A stretch of 64,000 nucleotides of DNA from assembly GCF_900109225.1 (NCBI RefSeq), contig NZ_FNZK01000013.1, forward strand, positions 62,001 to 126,000. The letters run 5' to 3'. Shown here piece by piece: positions 36,440 through 44,714 of the stretch. Each line of letters opens with the position of its first letter. Positions within the stretch are counted from its first letter, which is position 1. The position numbers were made by a program, and so were the translations under genes. This DNA is from Propionispira arboris (GTDB lineage Bacteria > Bacillota > Negativicutes > Selenomonadales > Selenomonadaceae). The notes under the pieces were generated by a model that made no database searches, was not told the origin of the DNA, and saw only the letters and a program-made list of their open reading frames with translations.

Positions 36440-36745
36440 TCAGATCACCCCCAGCGTTTGTTTTAATGCAGTGATAATCTGTTCTTCAACTTTTTCCAAA
36501 CCTACACCCGACAAAAAAGCAATCCCGCTTATAATAGGTATAGTAGTTGTCGTAGAAATTGTCGTAGTTGAAACAATTAAATCCGGTGAAAAAGTATTTA
36601 ATTTAGATTTCACTTCAAGTGATTTACATTGTATAATTTCATATTCAATATTGTTTTTTTTGCACATATTAGCCACACCGTTATGAACAACCGTAGAAGT
36701 TGCAATTCCTGTTCCACATACACACATAATTTTTACTTTTCCCAT
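36440..36745 (-). CDS. PTS galactitol-type EIIB (operon 1)
   Basis: 101 residues. The phospho-acceptor cysteine loop is CVCGTGIATST (Cys10), as in GatB. It carries phosphate from EIIA to the sugar at the EIIC channel. Its start has GGAGGGAG upstream. It is adjacent to EIIA (42 bp) and EIIC (1 bp). Confidence 0.93.
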   Translation of the reverse strand: MGKVKIMCVCGTGIATSTVVHNGVANMCKKNNIEYEIIQCKSLEVKSKLNTFSPDLIVSTTTISTTTTIPIISGIAFLSGVGLEKVEEQIITALKQTLGVI

Positions 36746-36787
36746 TCTTTCTCCCTCCTCTATACAAATGTAATATAAATTTGATCT

Positions 36788-37261
36788 TTACTCATTCTGG
36801 TTTATTTGATTCACTATATCTATAAACATTTGCCTATCATCACACTTCAACATTTGTTTAATGAGATGAGAGGCTTGAAACAGCGATATCAAATCCTGTA
36901 AAAGCTGCAACTGTTTTTGCGGTTCTGTTAGGGCAAGCATAAAGACAATTTTCACATCAACAGTATTTTCGGGACTCGCCATCAAATTAAATTTTACTGA
37001 ATTTTTCAAAGTAGCAATTGCAATGCTTGGTTTTAGTACATGCTGTATATCTGCATGCGGGATAGCAACACCAAATTCTTTTGTTTGCAATCCTGTCGGG
37101 TAAACATCTTCTCTTTCAATGAGCGCCTGTAAATAACTCGGTTTTACAATATTCTTTTCCAATAAACAATTTGCTAGCACAGTCATAACATCATATTTAT
37201 TTTCCAATTCCAGATTAAGTACTACTAGTTCAGTGTCCAGTAGATTCACATCTAACAACAT
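36788..37261 (-). CDS. PTS fructose/galactitol-type EIIA (operon 1)
   Basis: 157 residues of the EIIA-2 family, with the phosphorylated histidine in VAIPHADIQH (His69). First gene of operon 1; start ATG with AAGGAGGAGGT immediately upstream. The sigma-54 promoter at 37423-37438 lies about 165 bp upstream. Confidence 0.93.
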   Translation of the reverse strand: MLLDVNLLDTELVVLNLELENKYDVMTVLANCLLEKNIVKPSYLQALIEREDVYPTGLQTKEFGVAIPHADIQHVLKPSIAIATLKNSVKFNLMASPENTVDVKIVFMLALTEPQKQLQLLQDLISLFQASHLIKQMLKCDDRQMFIDIVNQINQNE

Positions 37262-37422
37262 ACCTCCTCCTTTCCTTACAATTCATGCGCCAGAATTTTT
37301 TCATTCAGTATACGGACCTGACTTCACTTATTATCTCGTAAATTCATTTGTCATGTCCCTTTCTATTGTTTCTCCCTTCCTTTTCCGTAAGAATTCTGGC
37401 ACATCTTTCACCATTATATTAA

Positions 37423-37438
37423 TGCAAGTTCCATGCCA
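37423..37438 (-). promoter_or_regulatory. Sigma-54 promoter of RLP operon 1
   Basis: On the minus strand TGGCATGGAACTTGCA matches the -24/-12 pattern TGGCAY-N5-TTGCW exactly. It lies upstream of the PTS EIIA gene, and the LevR-type activator is encoded at the other end of the operon. Confidence 0.85.
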
Positions 37439-37521
37439 GATTTTGGTCAAATTTGTTTTTTTTATTCACTGCCAAATATTCTGATAAGTTTTTAAATTTA
37501 TATTACACATCCTTTCGTTAT

Positions 37522-37799
37522 TCAAAAGATAAATTATAGCCCTATCGAATACAAATATTGAGAGGATCACTATATATGACATTAATCCACTATGTAATAA
37601 TGGGCATAATCTTCCACTCGATGAAATAGATTTACTTTTTAAGAAAATTGACGGATTTTCTTTTATGCGTGGATCAGATCCTACACCCTTTGGATTTCTT
37701 GATGTTTTCTGGAAAAGCGAGAAAGATATTCGCTCTTCTATGAATATTCTCGGCTCTTGCATTATCAAGGAAATCAACGGTTATAAAAACTTTATTTGA
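37522..37799 (+). pseudogene. C-terminal relic of an unrecognised gene
   Basis: The plus strand has a stop-free frame after a TAA, reading TIYDINPLCNNGHNLPLDEI then DLLFKKIDGFSFMRGSDPTP and ending YKNFI-stop. Its composition looks coding but there is no start codon or ribosome binding site. The family is not recognised. It lies just upstream of the sigma-54 promoter, where activator sites would be expected. The interval 37800-37968 shows nothing further. Confidence 0.35.
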
Positions 37800-37968
37800 A
37801 TTCGTTTTTCTTTAGTGTCATATTTGATTATGTCTCTAATTTTTTTGGCCTAAGAACCATATAATTTAACGCTTTTATGAATTTCCAAAAAAAACAATTA
37901 TCTTTGAAAAATCAATAGGGGAAAATCGAATCTAGTTATGAATCGTGAATTTTATTTTATACCATGAA

Positions 37969-38013
37969 AAAGTCATCGAATAGCATACTATGCGTATGCT
38001 ATTCGATGACTTT
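37969..38013. terminator. Perfect 20-bp stem terminator
   Basis: AAAGTCATCGAATAGCATAC and its exact inverse flank a 5-nt loop. On the minus strand the stem ends in TTTTT, 9 bp after the stop at 38022, so it terminates the decayed gene there. Confidence 0.8.
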
Positions 38014-38021
38014 AAATACAA

Positions 38022-38619
38022 TTATCGTTCTATTTTATTTTCTTTGTTATAACGAATATAATTTTCTTTCAAAACTTGCTTACAATTTTTTTCTAATAAA
38101 GGAATATCATTTGCCCTGGTCTTCCACGTCATTGTTGTGTTAACGTTTCCATAATGATGTGCAATAAAACCTCTATTACGGGAAATTTTTTGCAAGTTCT
38201 CCAATTTGTAATAATACCATAAAGGCTCATTCCAATAATAGAGGGTCTTGTGTTCCAAAGAGATATTCTACCGGAACCATCATTTTCTGTAACGCTTTTG
38301 CGCAAGACTCACGATTCGGCCATATTTTTTCTGGTAAAGCTCCATAAAGGGCTATAATCGGAACTGATGCGTTGGAACCAATTGACTCCATTTCTTCTAT
38401 CTTCGCTTTCATCCCTTCGGGTTTTCTCATCGTGACGCGCATCATTTCTGTCGTCCTATTACCTGAAAGTAATTTATACCAATTCGCACTATTTTGCTCA
38501 GAAACATGCGGCGTCAGGAAGAAACTAGCAAAAGTATCCATAACTTCAGGATGTTCTTTTCCCATATAATGGAACTTTATAATGTCCATCTTTCGTGAAA
38601 AATCATAAACATTATGCAC
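38022..38619 (-). pseudogene. Frameshifted unknown protein (possibly alpha/beta-hydrolase-like)
   Basis: Two overlapping minus-strand frames (38227-38619 and 38022-38258) appear to be one gene split by a frameshift near 38235: the first ends VEYLFGTQDPLLLE and the second carries on HKTLYYWNEPLWYYYKLEN. The VPIIALYG...VPVEYLFGTQD spacing recalls the end of an alpha/beta hydrolase, but I cannot assign it. The N-terminus is missing. A terminator follows at 37969. Confidence 0.45.
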
Positions 38620-38639
38620 GCTTGCTAAAACAGCAAAAC

Positions 38640-38816
38640 ATAGCTAGCCAAAATTCTGCTATGCAGTCCTTTATCTTTTCAACACTTGTTATGAACTATT
38701 TAAACTACTTTCAGGAAAACTCCTGTATTCCGATTTATGAATATGTGAAAGCCTTGCATAATTTAACAGGACAATATTTAATCCAGCTTAATATCATGGA
38801 AAAACAGCAGAAATGA
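38640..38816 (+). pseudogene. Short unassigned relic frame
   Basis: A plus-strand frame reads MNYLNYFQENSCIPIYEYVK then ALHNLTGQYLIQLNIMEKQ and stops at 38816. It looks like a C-terminal fragment but has no ribosome binding site and no recognised family; its reality is doubtful. Confidence 0.22.
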
Positions 38817-38859
38817 ACTTTTCATATAATAAAACAGGAACGGTCAAAGGTTAGACTTA

Positions 38860-39726
38860 TTAGTTTAATTCTTTGGAGGTTTTCATATTTAACATTGCAA
38901 TACCTGCATTAAAAATCACTGTGAAGACAGCTATTATTCCCATAGAAGCATATATTTCAGTATAATCAGAATGCACAATTCCATCGATAACGACACCTAT
39001 TCCCATAACTAAATAGATTATGCAAGGCTGAAGCCAATATGTCTTTTTTGATGTAATACTAACATTGCCAGAGTCAAAATCTTTCTTGGAAATAAATAAT
39101 GTGAATATTTGCGAAAAAACATACACTACAAAAAACCACCCTATAAAATTAGATATTGGAACCCCAAAATAGTTTCCTCCATCCCTCCAAACCCAAATAC
39201 CGCCTATAGTAGAAGCTTGAGGATCGGTTACAAGATCCCACATAGTCATTAATAAGGCTGTAGTTATTGGGACAAGGACCTTATAAATTCCTTCAATTTT
39301 CTTATTGAAGCGTCCTAGTACTGCATGTGCTACTGTCCAAGATGTATACACGATGGCAAAATAAGATACCATTATAAATATTGGTACGTTCCAAATACGA
39401 AGTCCTAATCCTTCTCTATAATAGTAATGCCCAAACGGGAATCCCGTTGTTATACTTAGTCCTTCAAAGAAAACACTTACAATCCATGTGATGGCAAACC
39501 ATATTACCATGTTTTTGAACCCATAACGCCGAGTTCCATGAAGCCATGCAAAGATAAACATAGGAATAAATATATTACTTGTTACGTTGGCAATTATATT
39601 TAATTTCATCAATAATGTCATAATTGCTACTATAGCAACGAGACCCCACATAAGATAGTCTGTTATTTTATTTTTGCCAATATCAGCAGTAACAGTTTGA
39701 TTGTAATTCAAATTTGTATTTGCCAT
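38860..39726 (-). CDS. DUF422 / CruF-like carotenoid-hydratase-family membrane protein
   Basis: 288 residues from the ATG with AAAGGTATGG eight bases upstream. About seven transmembrane helices. The DUF422 signature is clear: FEGLSITTGFPFGHYYY (about 90-106), TMWDLVTDPQAS and WVWRDGGNYFGVPISNFIGW. In actinobacteria, deinococci and haloarchaea members are CruF-type hydratases that add water to carotenoid psi-ends. No other carotenoid gene is present in the window, so the substrate here is unknown. Notably a CrtC-like protein, a second carotenoid-hydratase family, lies 1.2 kb away on the same strand. Confidence 0.83.
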   Translation of the reverse strand: MANTNLNYNQTVTADIGKNKITDYLMWGLVAIVAIMTLLMKLNIIANVTSNIFIPMFIFAWLHGTRRYGFKNMVIWFAITWIVSVFFEGLSITTGFPFGHYYYREGLGLRIWNVPIFIMVSYFAIVYTSWTVAHAVLGRFNKKIEGIYKVLVPITTALLMTMWDLVTDPQASTIGGIWVWRDGGNYFGVPISNFIGWFFVVYVFSQIFTLFISKKDFDSGNVSITSKKTYWLQPCIIYLVMGIGVVIDGIVHSDYTEIYASMGIIAVFTVIFNAGIAMLNMKTSKELN

Positions 39727-40015
39727 AATTATAACCATACCTTTCGCTTACTCATGGCACAAAACGGAATAAAGGACCGTTGCCTAGAGCTTTTTTGTAC
39801 AACTAAAATACTTTTTGCAGACACATTGAACGGTTGTTACAATAAAATCAGGAGGTGGCCCGCTAAAAGAAAAACAATTTGATTCAGAAATTAAGAAAGA
39901 TAATGAAAAAGGAATTTGAGTAGGACATACTCACGTACAACGTAGTATTATGCATCAACAACGTTACTTTACCACAAGTGGACAGACTTAAAATTAGTTT
40001 GATTATTACAATACC

Positions 40016-40046
40016 AAATACCGTCATATTGCATTAGACGGTATTT
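40016..40046. repeat. Stem-loop next to the IS630 fragment
   Basis: AAATACCGTC and GACGGTATTT form a 10-bp stem 16 bp beyond the IS630-type stop. It may be an insertion-sequence end or a terminator. The rest of 39739-40061 shows no intact gene. Confidence 0.4.
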
Positions 40047-40061
40047 CTCCGCTATGGTTTA

Positions 40062-40532
40062 TTAATCAGCAAGTACATAAATTGGATACTTATAGTAAAA
40101 CCCCATCCGCGCCAGCAATCCAGTGATTCCCCGAATAGAATATGTATATCCGTATTCTCGTTTAATGTAATTGGCAATCAAACCAGCTGTCCAATTAAAA
40201 TCCCTGGATACTCCGACATCAAAAGGGTGCTGCTTCATAATCAGTTCTTTTAATGTATCTCTTTCTTCGAGTGTAAGTCGTACGGGTCTTCCTGAAATTT
40301 TTTTATCCGGTATACCAGAAAGTCCGGCAGACTGATACTTTTTATATAAATTACATATCGTATTTACTGTTATTCCTGTCTGTTTTGCTACATCACTACC
40401 AATCATGCCAGAGAGATATAGATAGAGAGCTTTATATCTTTTAAAAACTCTTACTATCGTTTCTTTATCCATGGCATCCTTTATTTTAGCTAATTCTTCT
40501 ACAGATACTTTTCTTCTCACTTCTGACGACAT
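40062..40532 (-). mobile_element. Truncated IS630-family transposase (DNA-binding half)
   Basis: 156 residues comprising only the helix-turn-helix part: SGMIGSDVAKQTGITVNTIC, AGLSGIPDKKISGRPVRLT and the winged segment YTYSIRGITGLLARMGFYYK typical of IS630 orfA. The DDE catalytic half does not follow, so this is either a remnant or one half of a two-frame element whose second half is lost. Confidence 0.82.
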
Positions 40533-40615
40533 CCTTTATAAAATTCTTTATGGATATGATTAGAAGGTACTAATTATTTTCATGACGGTCGCCAGAAATG
40601 AACGATAGTATCACG

Positions 40616-40870
40616 TTACGTAGAAAACAAACCATGCCCTATCGTCCAATTTTCTGGCAAATTTATAAATAGATTAAAATTCTTTAATTCATTATATAAC
40701 GGTCCTATTATCCAAAAAATTTTAATATGCTTTAATTCTTTTATTTTTTTATAACAAATCACATACATTGTTGGTAAAACAAGCAATATATGAATAGTAG
40801 CTATACTATTAGAAGCCCACTGGCTATAGCAACGGTCATTGGTCCCCCAACTTTTCATCAGTGGAATCAT
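40616..40870 (-). CDS. Small hypothetical protein downstream of the CrtC-like gene
   Basis: 84 residues with one hydrophobic stretch (SIATIHILLVLPTMYVICY, about 22-40) and a basic/hydrophobic rest. It starts 59 bp after the CrtC-like stop and could be co-transcribed, but the upstream AGGGG is too near the first ATG. No family is recognised; it may be non-functional. Confidence 0.3.
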   Translation of the reverse strand: MIPLMKSWGTNDRCYSQWASNSIATIHILLVLPTMYVICYKKIKELKHIKIFWIIGPLYNELKNFNLFINLPENWTIGHGLFST

Positions 40871-40929
40871 CCCCTAATGTTGCTATTTTTATATGCACAG
40901 TTTGGTTGTACGGTTACCTCATTAACTAA

Positions 40930-41943
40930 TTACTGGCATATATTCCCAATCATTTCTAAATTTACTGCTCGATCAATTTTCTGACCTTTGTAGTTTCCAA
41001 TTCCATGATATAGACATTGACAGCCATCTAATCCTTGTATGTCTCGAACAAATTCAACATTTTCACTATTAGCATATGAAGTTAGTTTCATCTTAAAGTC
41101 AACAGCTGCTACTTTAATGGTCAACACTTTTGGATACTTATTACCGGTCTTGCTACTTGTCCATACTTCGTCATAAGTAATATCAGCGACAGCATTGGTT
41201 TGTGCACCAAATTTGTCAGCGATAGTTGCAAATGCATATCGAGTGTTACCTGAATAAATATCCCAAAGTGAAATGGCTTCTTTTAATTCTTCACCTAAAG
41301 CTAAGCCAAGCCATAACCAAATACTCTTACCCGCAACAAGAGTTCCGTCTAGATTAGCATCTTCTTTTAATATATCTGAACGTTCAACTTTTCCAATTTG
41401 TCTATCAAACCAAGCAACACCATTTTTCACCGCATAAGTTTTACCTTTGATAGTAAATGTACCTTCCATTTTCATATTAGGAAAAGAATATTGATAACTT
41501 GGAGTACCGTTGAATGTAATCAAACCACTAGCACCATTATAGAGAACTTCTTTTTGTGAAGTTAATTTAATATCCAATTTATTTTCTCCAAGATCTAATG
41601 TTAAAGACATAGCATCCCGATTACCTTTTAATGATCCCAAAGATGAGTAAACATTCAATTCATCATAAGAACAATTGTTTTCTGAGGATGCTGGTGCTGT
41701 CAGGTCTTTATTGATCCAAGTATTGTCAGTGGCATCCATAAATACTGTTTCAGCCGATACTATTTCTTTTTCGTCCGGTGTATGAATCATTCCTTGATGC
41801 CATGTAAATCCTAAAATATGTCCATCACTTTCAAAATCTGCCTTTACATACCAAGAGTCAAATGCTATCCCCCTTTTCCCAGGTAAATCGTTAATAACAT
41901 CTACACTTAATGGTAATCCCTTGTTATTCTTTACTTTACTCAT
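40930..41943 (-). CDS. CrtC/AttH lipocalin-like domain protein (carotenoid-hydratase relative)
   Basis: 337 residues. N-terminal YVKADFESDGHILGFTWHQG and later NGVAWFDRQIG, WLWLGLALG match the CrtC/AttH family, which is built of two lipocalin-like barrels; the best-known member is the carotenoid 1,2-hydratase of phototrophs. No signal peptide is evident. Family members in non-pigmented bacteria have unknown, probably lipid or isoprenoid, ligands. It is divergent from a TetR gene with two operator-like repeats between them, so it is very probably TetR-controlled, as may be the DUF422 gene downstream. Confidence 0.75.
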   Translation of the reverse strand: MSKVKNNKGLPLSVDVINDLPGKRGIAFDSWYVKADFESDGHILGFTWHQGMIHTPDEKEIVSAETVFMDATDNTWINKDLTAPASSENNCSYDELNVYSSLGSLKGNRDAMSLTLDLGENKLDIKLTSQKEVLYNGASGLITFNGTPSYQYSFPNMKMEGTFTIKGKTYAVKNGVAWFDRQIGKVERSDILKEDANLDGTLVAGKSIWLWLGLALGEELKEAISLWDIYSGNTRYAFATIADKFGAQTNAVADITYDEVWTSSKTGNKYPKVLTIKVAAVDFKMKLTSYANSENVEFVRDIQGLDGCQCLYHGIGNYKGQKIDRAVNLEMIGNICQ

Positions 41944-42019
41944 AATTATTTACTCTCCTTATTTTTGATTATAGATTAAAAATACTATACTTTTTAGTTT
42001 TCCTATTGTACAATTTCAG

Positions 42020-42105
42020 ATGAGACACATTGTCGCATTTGATGAATTTATATTATCATCCCTATGTTCTAAAGACAAGATACAATATGAGGTAATATGT
42101 CGCAT
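42020..42105. promoter_or_regulatory. Paired TetR operator candidates between crtC-like and tetR
   Basis: Two directly repeated 19-bp sites: ATGAGACACATTGTCGCAT (42020-42038) and ATGAGGTAATATGTCGCAT (42087-42105). The first is a dyad, ATGnGACAnnnTGTCnCAT. The repeats continue for two more shared bases (TT). The second ends just before the tetR ribosome binding site. Spacing centre to centre is 67 bp, between two divergent start codons. This is the classic layout of an autoregulated TetR pair. Confidence 0.68.
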
Positions 42106-42123
42106 TTTAAGGAGGAGAATAAT

Positions 42124-42717
42124 TTGAACAAGAACGCAGGAAAACAAACTGAATTAAAAATAGTAAATGCTTTTTGGACACTGTACAAAAACACAGAAAT
42201 AGAAAAAATTACCATAAAAAATATAACAGCAGAAAGTGGGATTCATAGGGCAACATTTTATAGACATTTTCAAGACATTTATGCTGTCTTGGAATACATA
42301 GAAGCTAAATTATTAGATGGGCTCGATAATATCTATATGGGAATTTTAAAAAGCGATTCTGACATGACTAATTATATAAGAAAAATATATGAGCTATTCA
42401 GAAAAGATTATGAGTATCTCAATATTTTGGTTCGCAATCAAAGAGATTTAAATTTTTCTAATAAGTACAGAATATATCTCAAAAATAAACTTCCTATAAT
42501 TATTCAAAGTGAAAATGAACATGCAAAAATTGTTATTGATATGATGATGACAGTAATAGTAGAAATGATAATCACATGGGCTGATGAAGATATCCTTTCG
42601 TTTGATGAGATTGTATCCATACTAAAGGGATGGTCCTTAGAAGGTTTCTATCCAACATTATTAACTCAATACCAAGTTAAAACATCGATAGATCCATATA
42701 AGTTAACAAATTCATGA
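42124..42717 (+). CDS. TetR/AcrR-family transcriptional regulator
   Basis: 197 residues from the TTG seven bases after AAGGAGGAG. An ATG nine codons earlier precedes that site and lies in the operator, so it is rejected. The N-terminal HTH reads KITIKNITAESGIHRATFYR followed by HFQDIYAVLEYIE, standard TetR. The C-terminal ligand domain is not assignable. It is divergent from the CrtC-like gene, which is its probable target. A perfect 18-bp hairpin with a T-run at 42831-42876 could end its transcript. Confidence 0.9.
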   Translation: MNKNAGKQTELKIVNAFWTLYKNTEIEKITIKNITAESGIHRATFYRHFQDIYAVLEYIEAKLLDGLDNIYMGILKSDSDMTNYIRKIYELFRKDYEYLNILVRNQRDLNFSNKYRIYLKNKLPIIIQSENEHAKIVIDMMMTVIVEMIITWADEDILSFDEIVSILKGWSLEGFYPTLLTQYQVKTSIDPYKLTNS

Positions 42718-43020
42718 TAGATCAGCATAATCTTTTCTAGACCCTTTTTATTGTTTTCCGCATAGTTTATGGCTTGGCGCAATTTCGCTTTAGGTGCTAT
42801 TTTCTCTTTATTCGCTTCAATCCATAACCAAACAGCCTCTAATGCAGGCTTTTCCTGCATTAGAGGCTGTTTTTTCCGTTCTTCGGTTTCGAGAGATGCG
42901 AATTCTTTCTCCATATAAAAGAGTTGATTGATTTGTTCAATACATGCTTTTGTTAAAGTCGTTTCTTCATCATTCAAGCTGTGGCAAAGCATTAACAAAA
43001 TATCTACGTACATGAGCCTT
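42718..43020 (-). pseudogene. IS66 transposase fragment (inverted copy)
   Basis: Minus-strand sequence ACIEQINQLFYMEKEFASLE followed by EAVWLWIEANKEKIAPKAKL and RQAINYAENNKKGLEKI is a TnpC C-terminal section. The upstream catalytic region and the end are missing. It abuts, tail-to-tail or by recombination, the plus-strand IS66 relic at 43050. The overlapping hairpin at 42831-42871 is encoded within it. Confidence 0.7.
42831..42876 (+). terminator. Perfect 18-bp hairpin with T-run after tetR
   Basis: AACAGCCTCTAATGCAGG and its exact inverse flank a 5-nt loop, ending in TTTTTT on the plus strand, 114 bp past the tetR stop. It lies inside the IS66 fragment but is suitably placed to terminate tetR. 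Confidence 0.6.
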
Positions 43021-43049
43021 ATTCGAAAAGTAAGATACGTCGCATATCC

Positions 43050-43614
43050 GAAGAAAATTTGACGAAGCACTGAAATGCCTTCCTGAAAAAGACCGTGAAG
43101 ATCTGGTACACAACGGTGTAAACAGTATTGCACCCAACTATTTGCGATTGAGCGGCAACTTTCCGATTGTGCAACAGAAGAACGTTATAAAAAGCGGCAG
43201 GAACTGGCAAAGCCAGTGCTTGACGAGTTTTTGTCATACCTTCATACCAAGAAAGCATCTACAAAAAGTAGCTTTGGTCGAGCAGTACATTACATGATTG
43301 AACAATGGAAATATCTTGAACGCTATATAAGTGACGGACAACAACAATCGTGCAGAAGACAACATTAAGCCGTTTGTTATTGATCGCAAAAATTTTCTTT
43401 TCGCGAATACGAGTCGAGGAGCTATAGCCAGTGCCATTATTTTTAGCATCATAGAAACTGTGCAAAAGAAAATGGGGTAAATCCATATGCATATTTGACT
43501 TATATTTTCAAAAATGCACCAAACTGGAATATACGAAATGATGTTGAGGCACCGCAACGATTAATGCCGAATTTCGTTCCAGGTTACTACAAAACGAATG
43601 CTGTTACCAACTGA
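43050..43614 (+). pseudogene. IS66 transposase (TnpC) C-terminal relic
   Basis: The plus strand, across at least two frameshifts, reads LFAIERQLSDCATEERYKKR, SSFGRAVHYMIEQWKYLERY, then DNNNRAEDNIKPFVIDRKNF with LFANTSRGAIASAI, and NPYAYLTYIFKNAPNWNIR to the stop at 43614. This is the complete TnpC C-terminal order including the ...NNRAE catalytic Glu region. Frameshifts and the lost N-terminus mark it as dead. Confidence 0.85.
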
Positions 43615-43653
43615 CGTGTTGTCAAGGTAACGGCATTTTTGACGCTTACCGAA

Positions 43654-44601
43654 CTAACATGATAATCCGATAAAAAGAAGTGGATAAATAATAAATAAGA
43701 ACAGTAACGTTGTTACAATGAAAGCAGCAACATTCAAATCAACATTTAAATTATAAATTCTTGAGGTAATTACTGCATTTACTGCCGTTGGCATACATGA
43801 AAGCACAAGAATTGTTCCGAGCATATTAATATCATGGATGACAATATGAGATAAAAAGTAAATTATAATTGGTGTAACTATAAACTTAATGATTGATAAA
43901 TCAAATAATGATAGCCAATATTGACGAATTTTTTTTAAATTTATCGAATATCCGACCGGAATGAGACCTGTCCACGTTCCAAAATGAATTAAAATTTGTA
44001 TTGTACCATTGATTTCATGTGGACGAGGCACATCTAAATAGTGTAAAACTCCACCAAGTAATATTCCTAATACTGCAAGTTGATTTTTTGAGAACAACAT
44101 TGCTTTCAATGATATTTTCTGCTTTATTGATTCCTTTTTAAATCGATTTTCATAAGATTGTGCCAGAGGATAACAGCACATAAACATGAACATATATTGA
44201 AATAGCACCATAATTTGTTGATATGCATATCCTTTTTCACCATAAATAAGAAAAACGCAAATACCACCAATTGTGCCAAAATTTGAAAGACTAGCTGCCA
44301 TCACGTAGGAACCGCGCTCTCGGTCATCAGAATACTTCATTTGTGCAATAATATACGCTATTCCCCCTGGTAAAAATCCCATTGCAATGCTAATGAGTGG
44401 AACCCATAACAGGTCACTATTGATTGGTAATATCCAAAAACTAAAAAAAGAAACAAGAGGGCAAACCACGAGAATATTATTTAAGATCATTTTATTAAAA
44501 AATCCAGCATTAAACACTTGCTGATATTTGCAAGCACATCCTAGTAATAGTGGACCGATCATATCTATAGCAAAAATTAATAACTTTGTTTGTATATCCA
44601 A
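43654..44601 (-). CDS. AEC (auxin efflux carrier)-family permease
   Basis: 315 residues with about ten membrane helices in two halves, and AEC features such as LSNFGTIGGICVFLIYGEKG and VLSCMPTAVNAVITSRIYN. AEC members in bacteria move small organic acids (for example malonate/malate). It lies 113 bp downstream of the second LevR gene on the same strand; whether it belongs to the RLP pathway is not clear. Confidence 0.83.
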   Translation of the reverse strand: MDIQTKLLIFAIDMIGPLLLGCACKYQQVFNAGFFNKMILNNILVVCPLVSFFSFWILPINSDLLWVPLISIAMGFLPGGIAYIIAQMKYSDDRERGSYVMAASLSNFGTIGGICVFLIYGEKGYAYQQIMVLFQYMFMFMCCYPLAQSYENRFKKESIKQKISLKAMLFSKNQLAVLGILLGGVLHYLDVPRPHEINGTIQILIHFGTWTGLIPVGYSINLKKIRQYWLSLFDLSIIKFIVTPIIIYFLSHIVIHDINMLGTILVLSCMPTAVNAVITSRIYNLNVDLNVAAFIVTTLLFLFIIYPLLFIGLSC

Positions 44602-44714
44602 TTCAAGTCCTTCTTTATAAATAAAAGTTTTTTCAATAATCTTTTATCATTCTATAGAAAAAAATAAAATAATGGAGAAAGTAGTGCAAAAAAATCTATT
44701 GAAATTCAGTATTT

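Noticed and set aside
37395-37410. Plus-strand TGGCACATCTTTCACC as a second sigma-54 promoter
   Set aside because: The -12 TTGC element is absent and no gene lies downstream on the plus strand except a relic.
42097-42123. ATG at 42097 as the tetR start
   Set aside because: It lies inside an operator repeat and before the AAGGAGGAG ribosome binding site; the TTG at 42124 has correct spacing.
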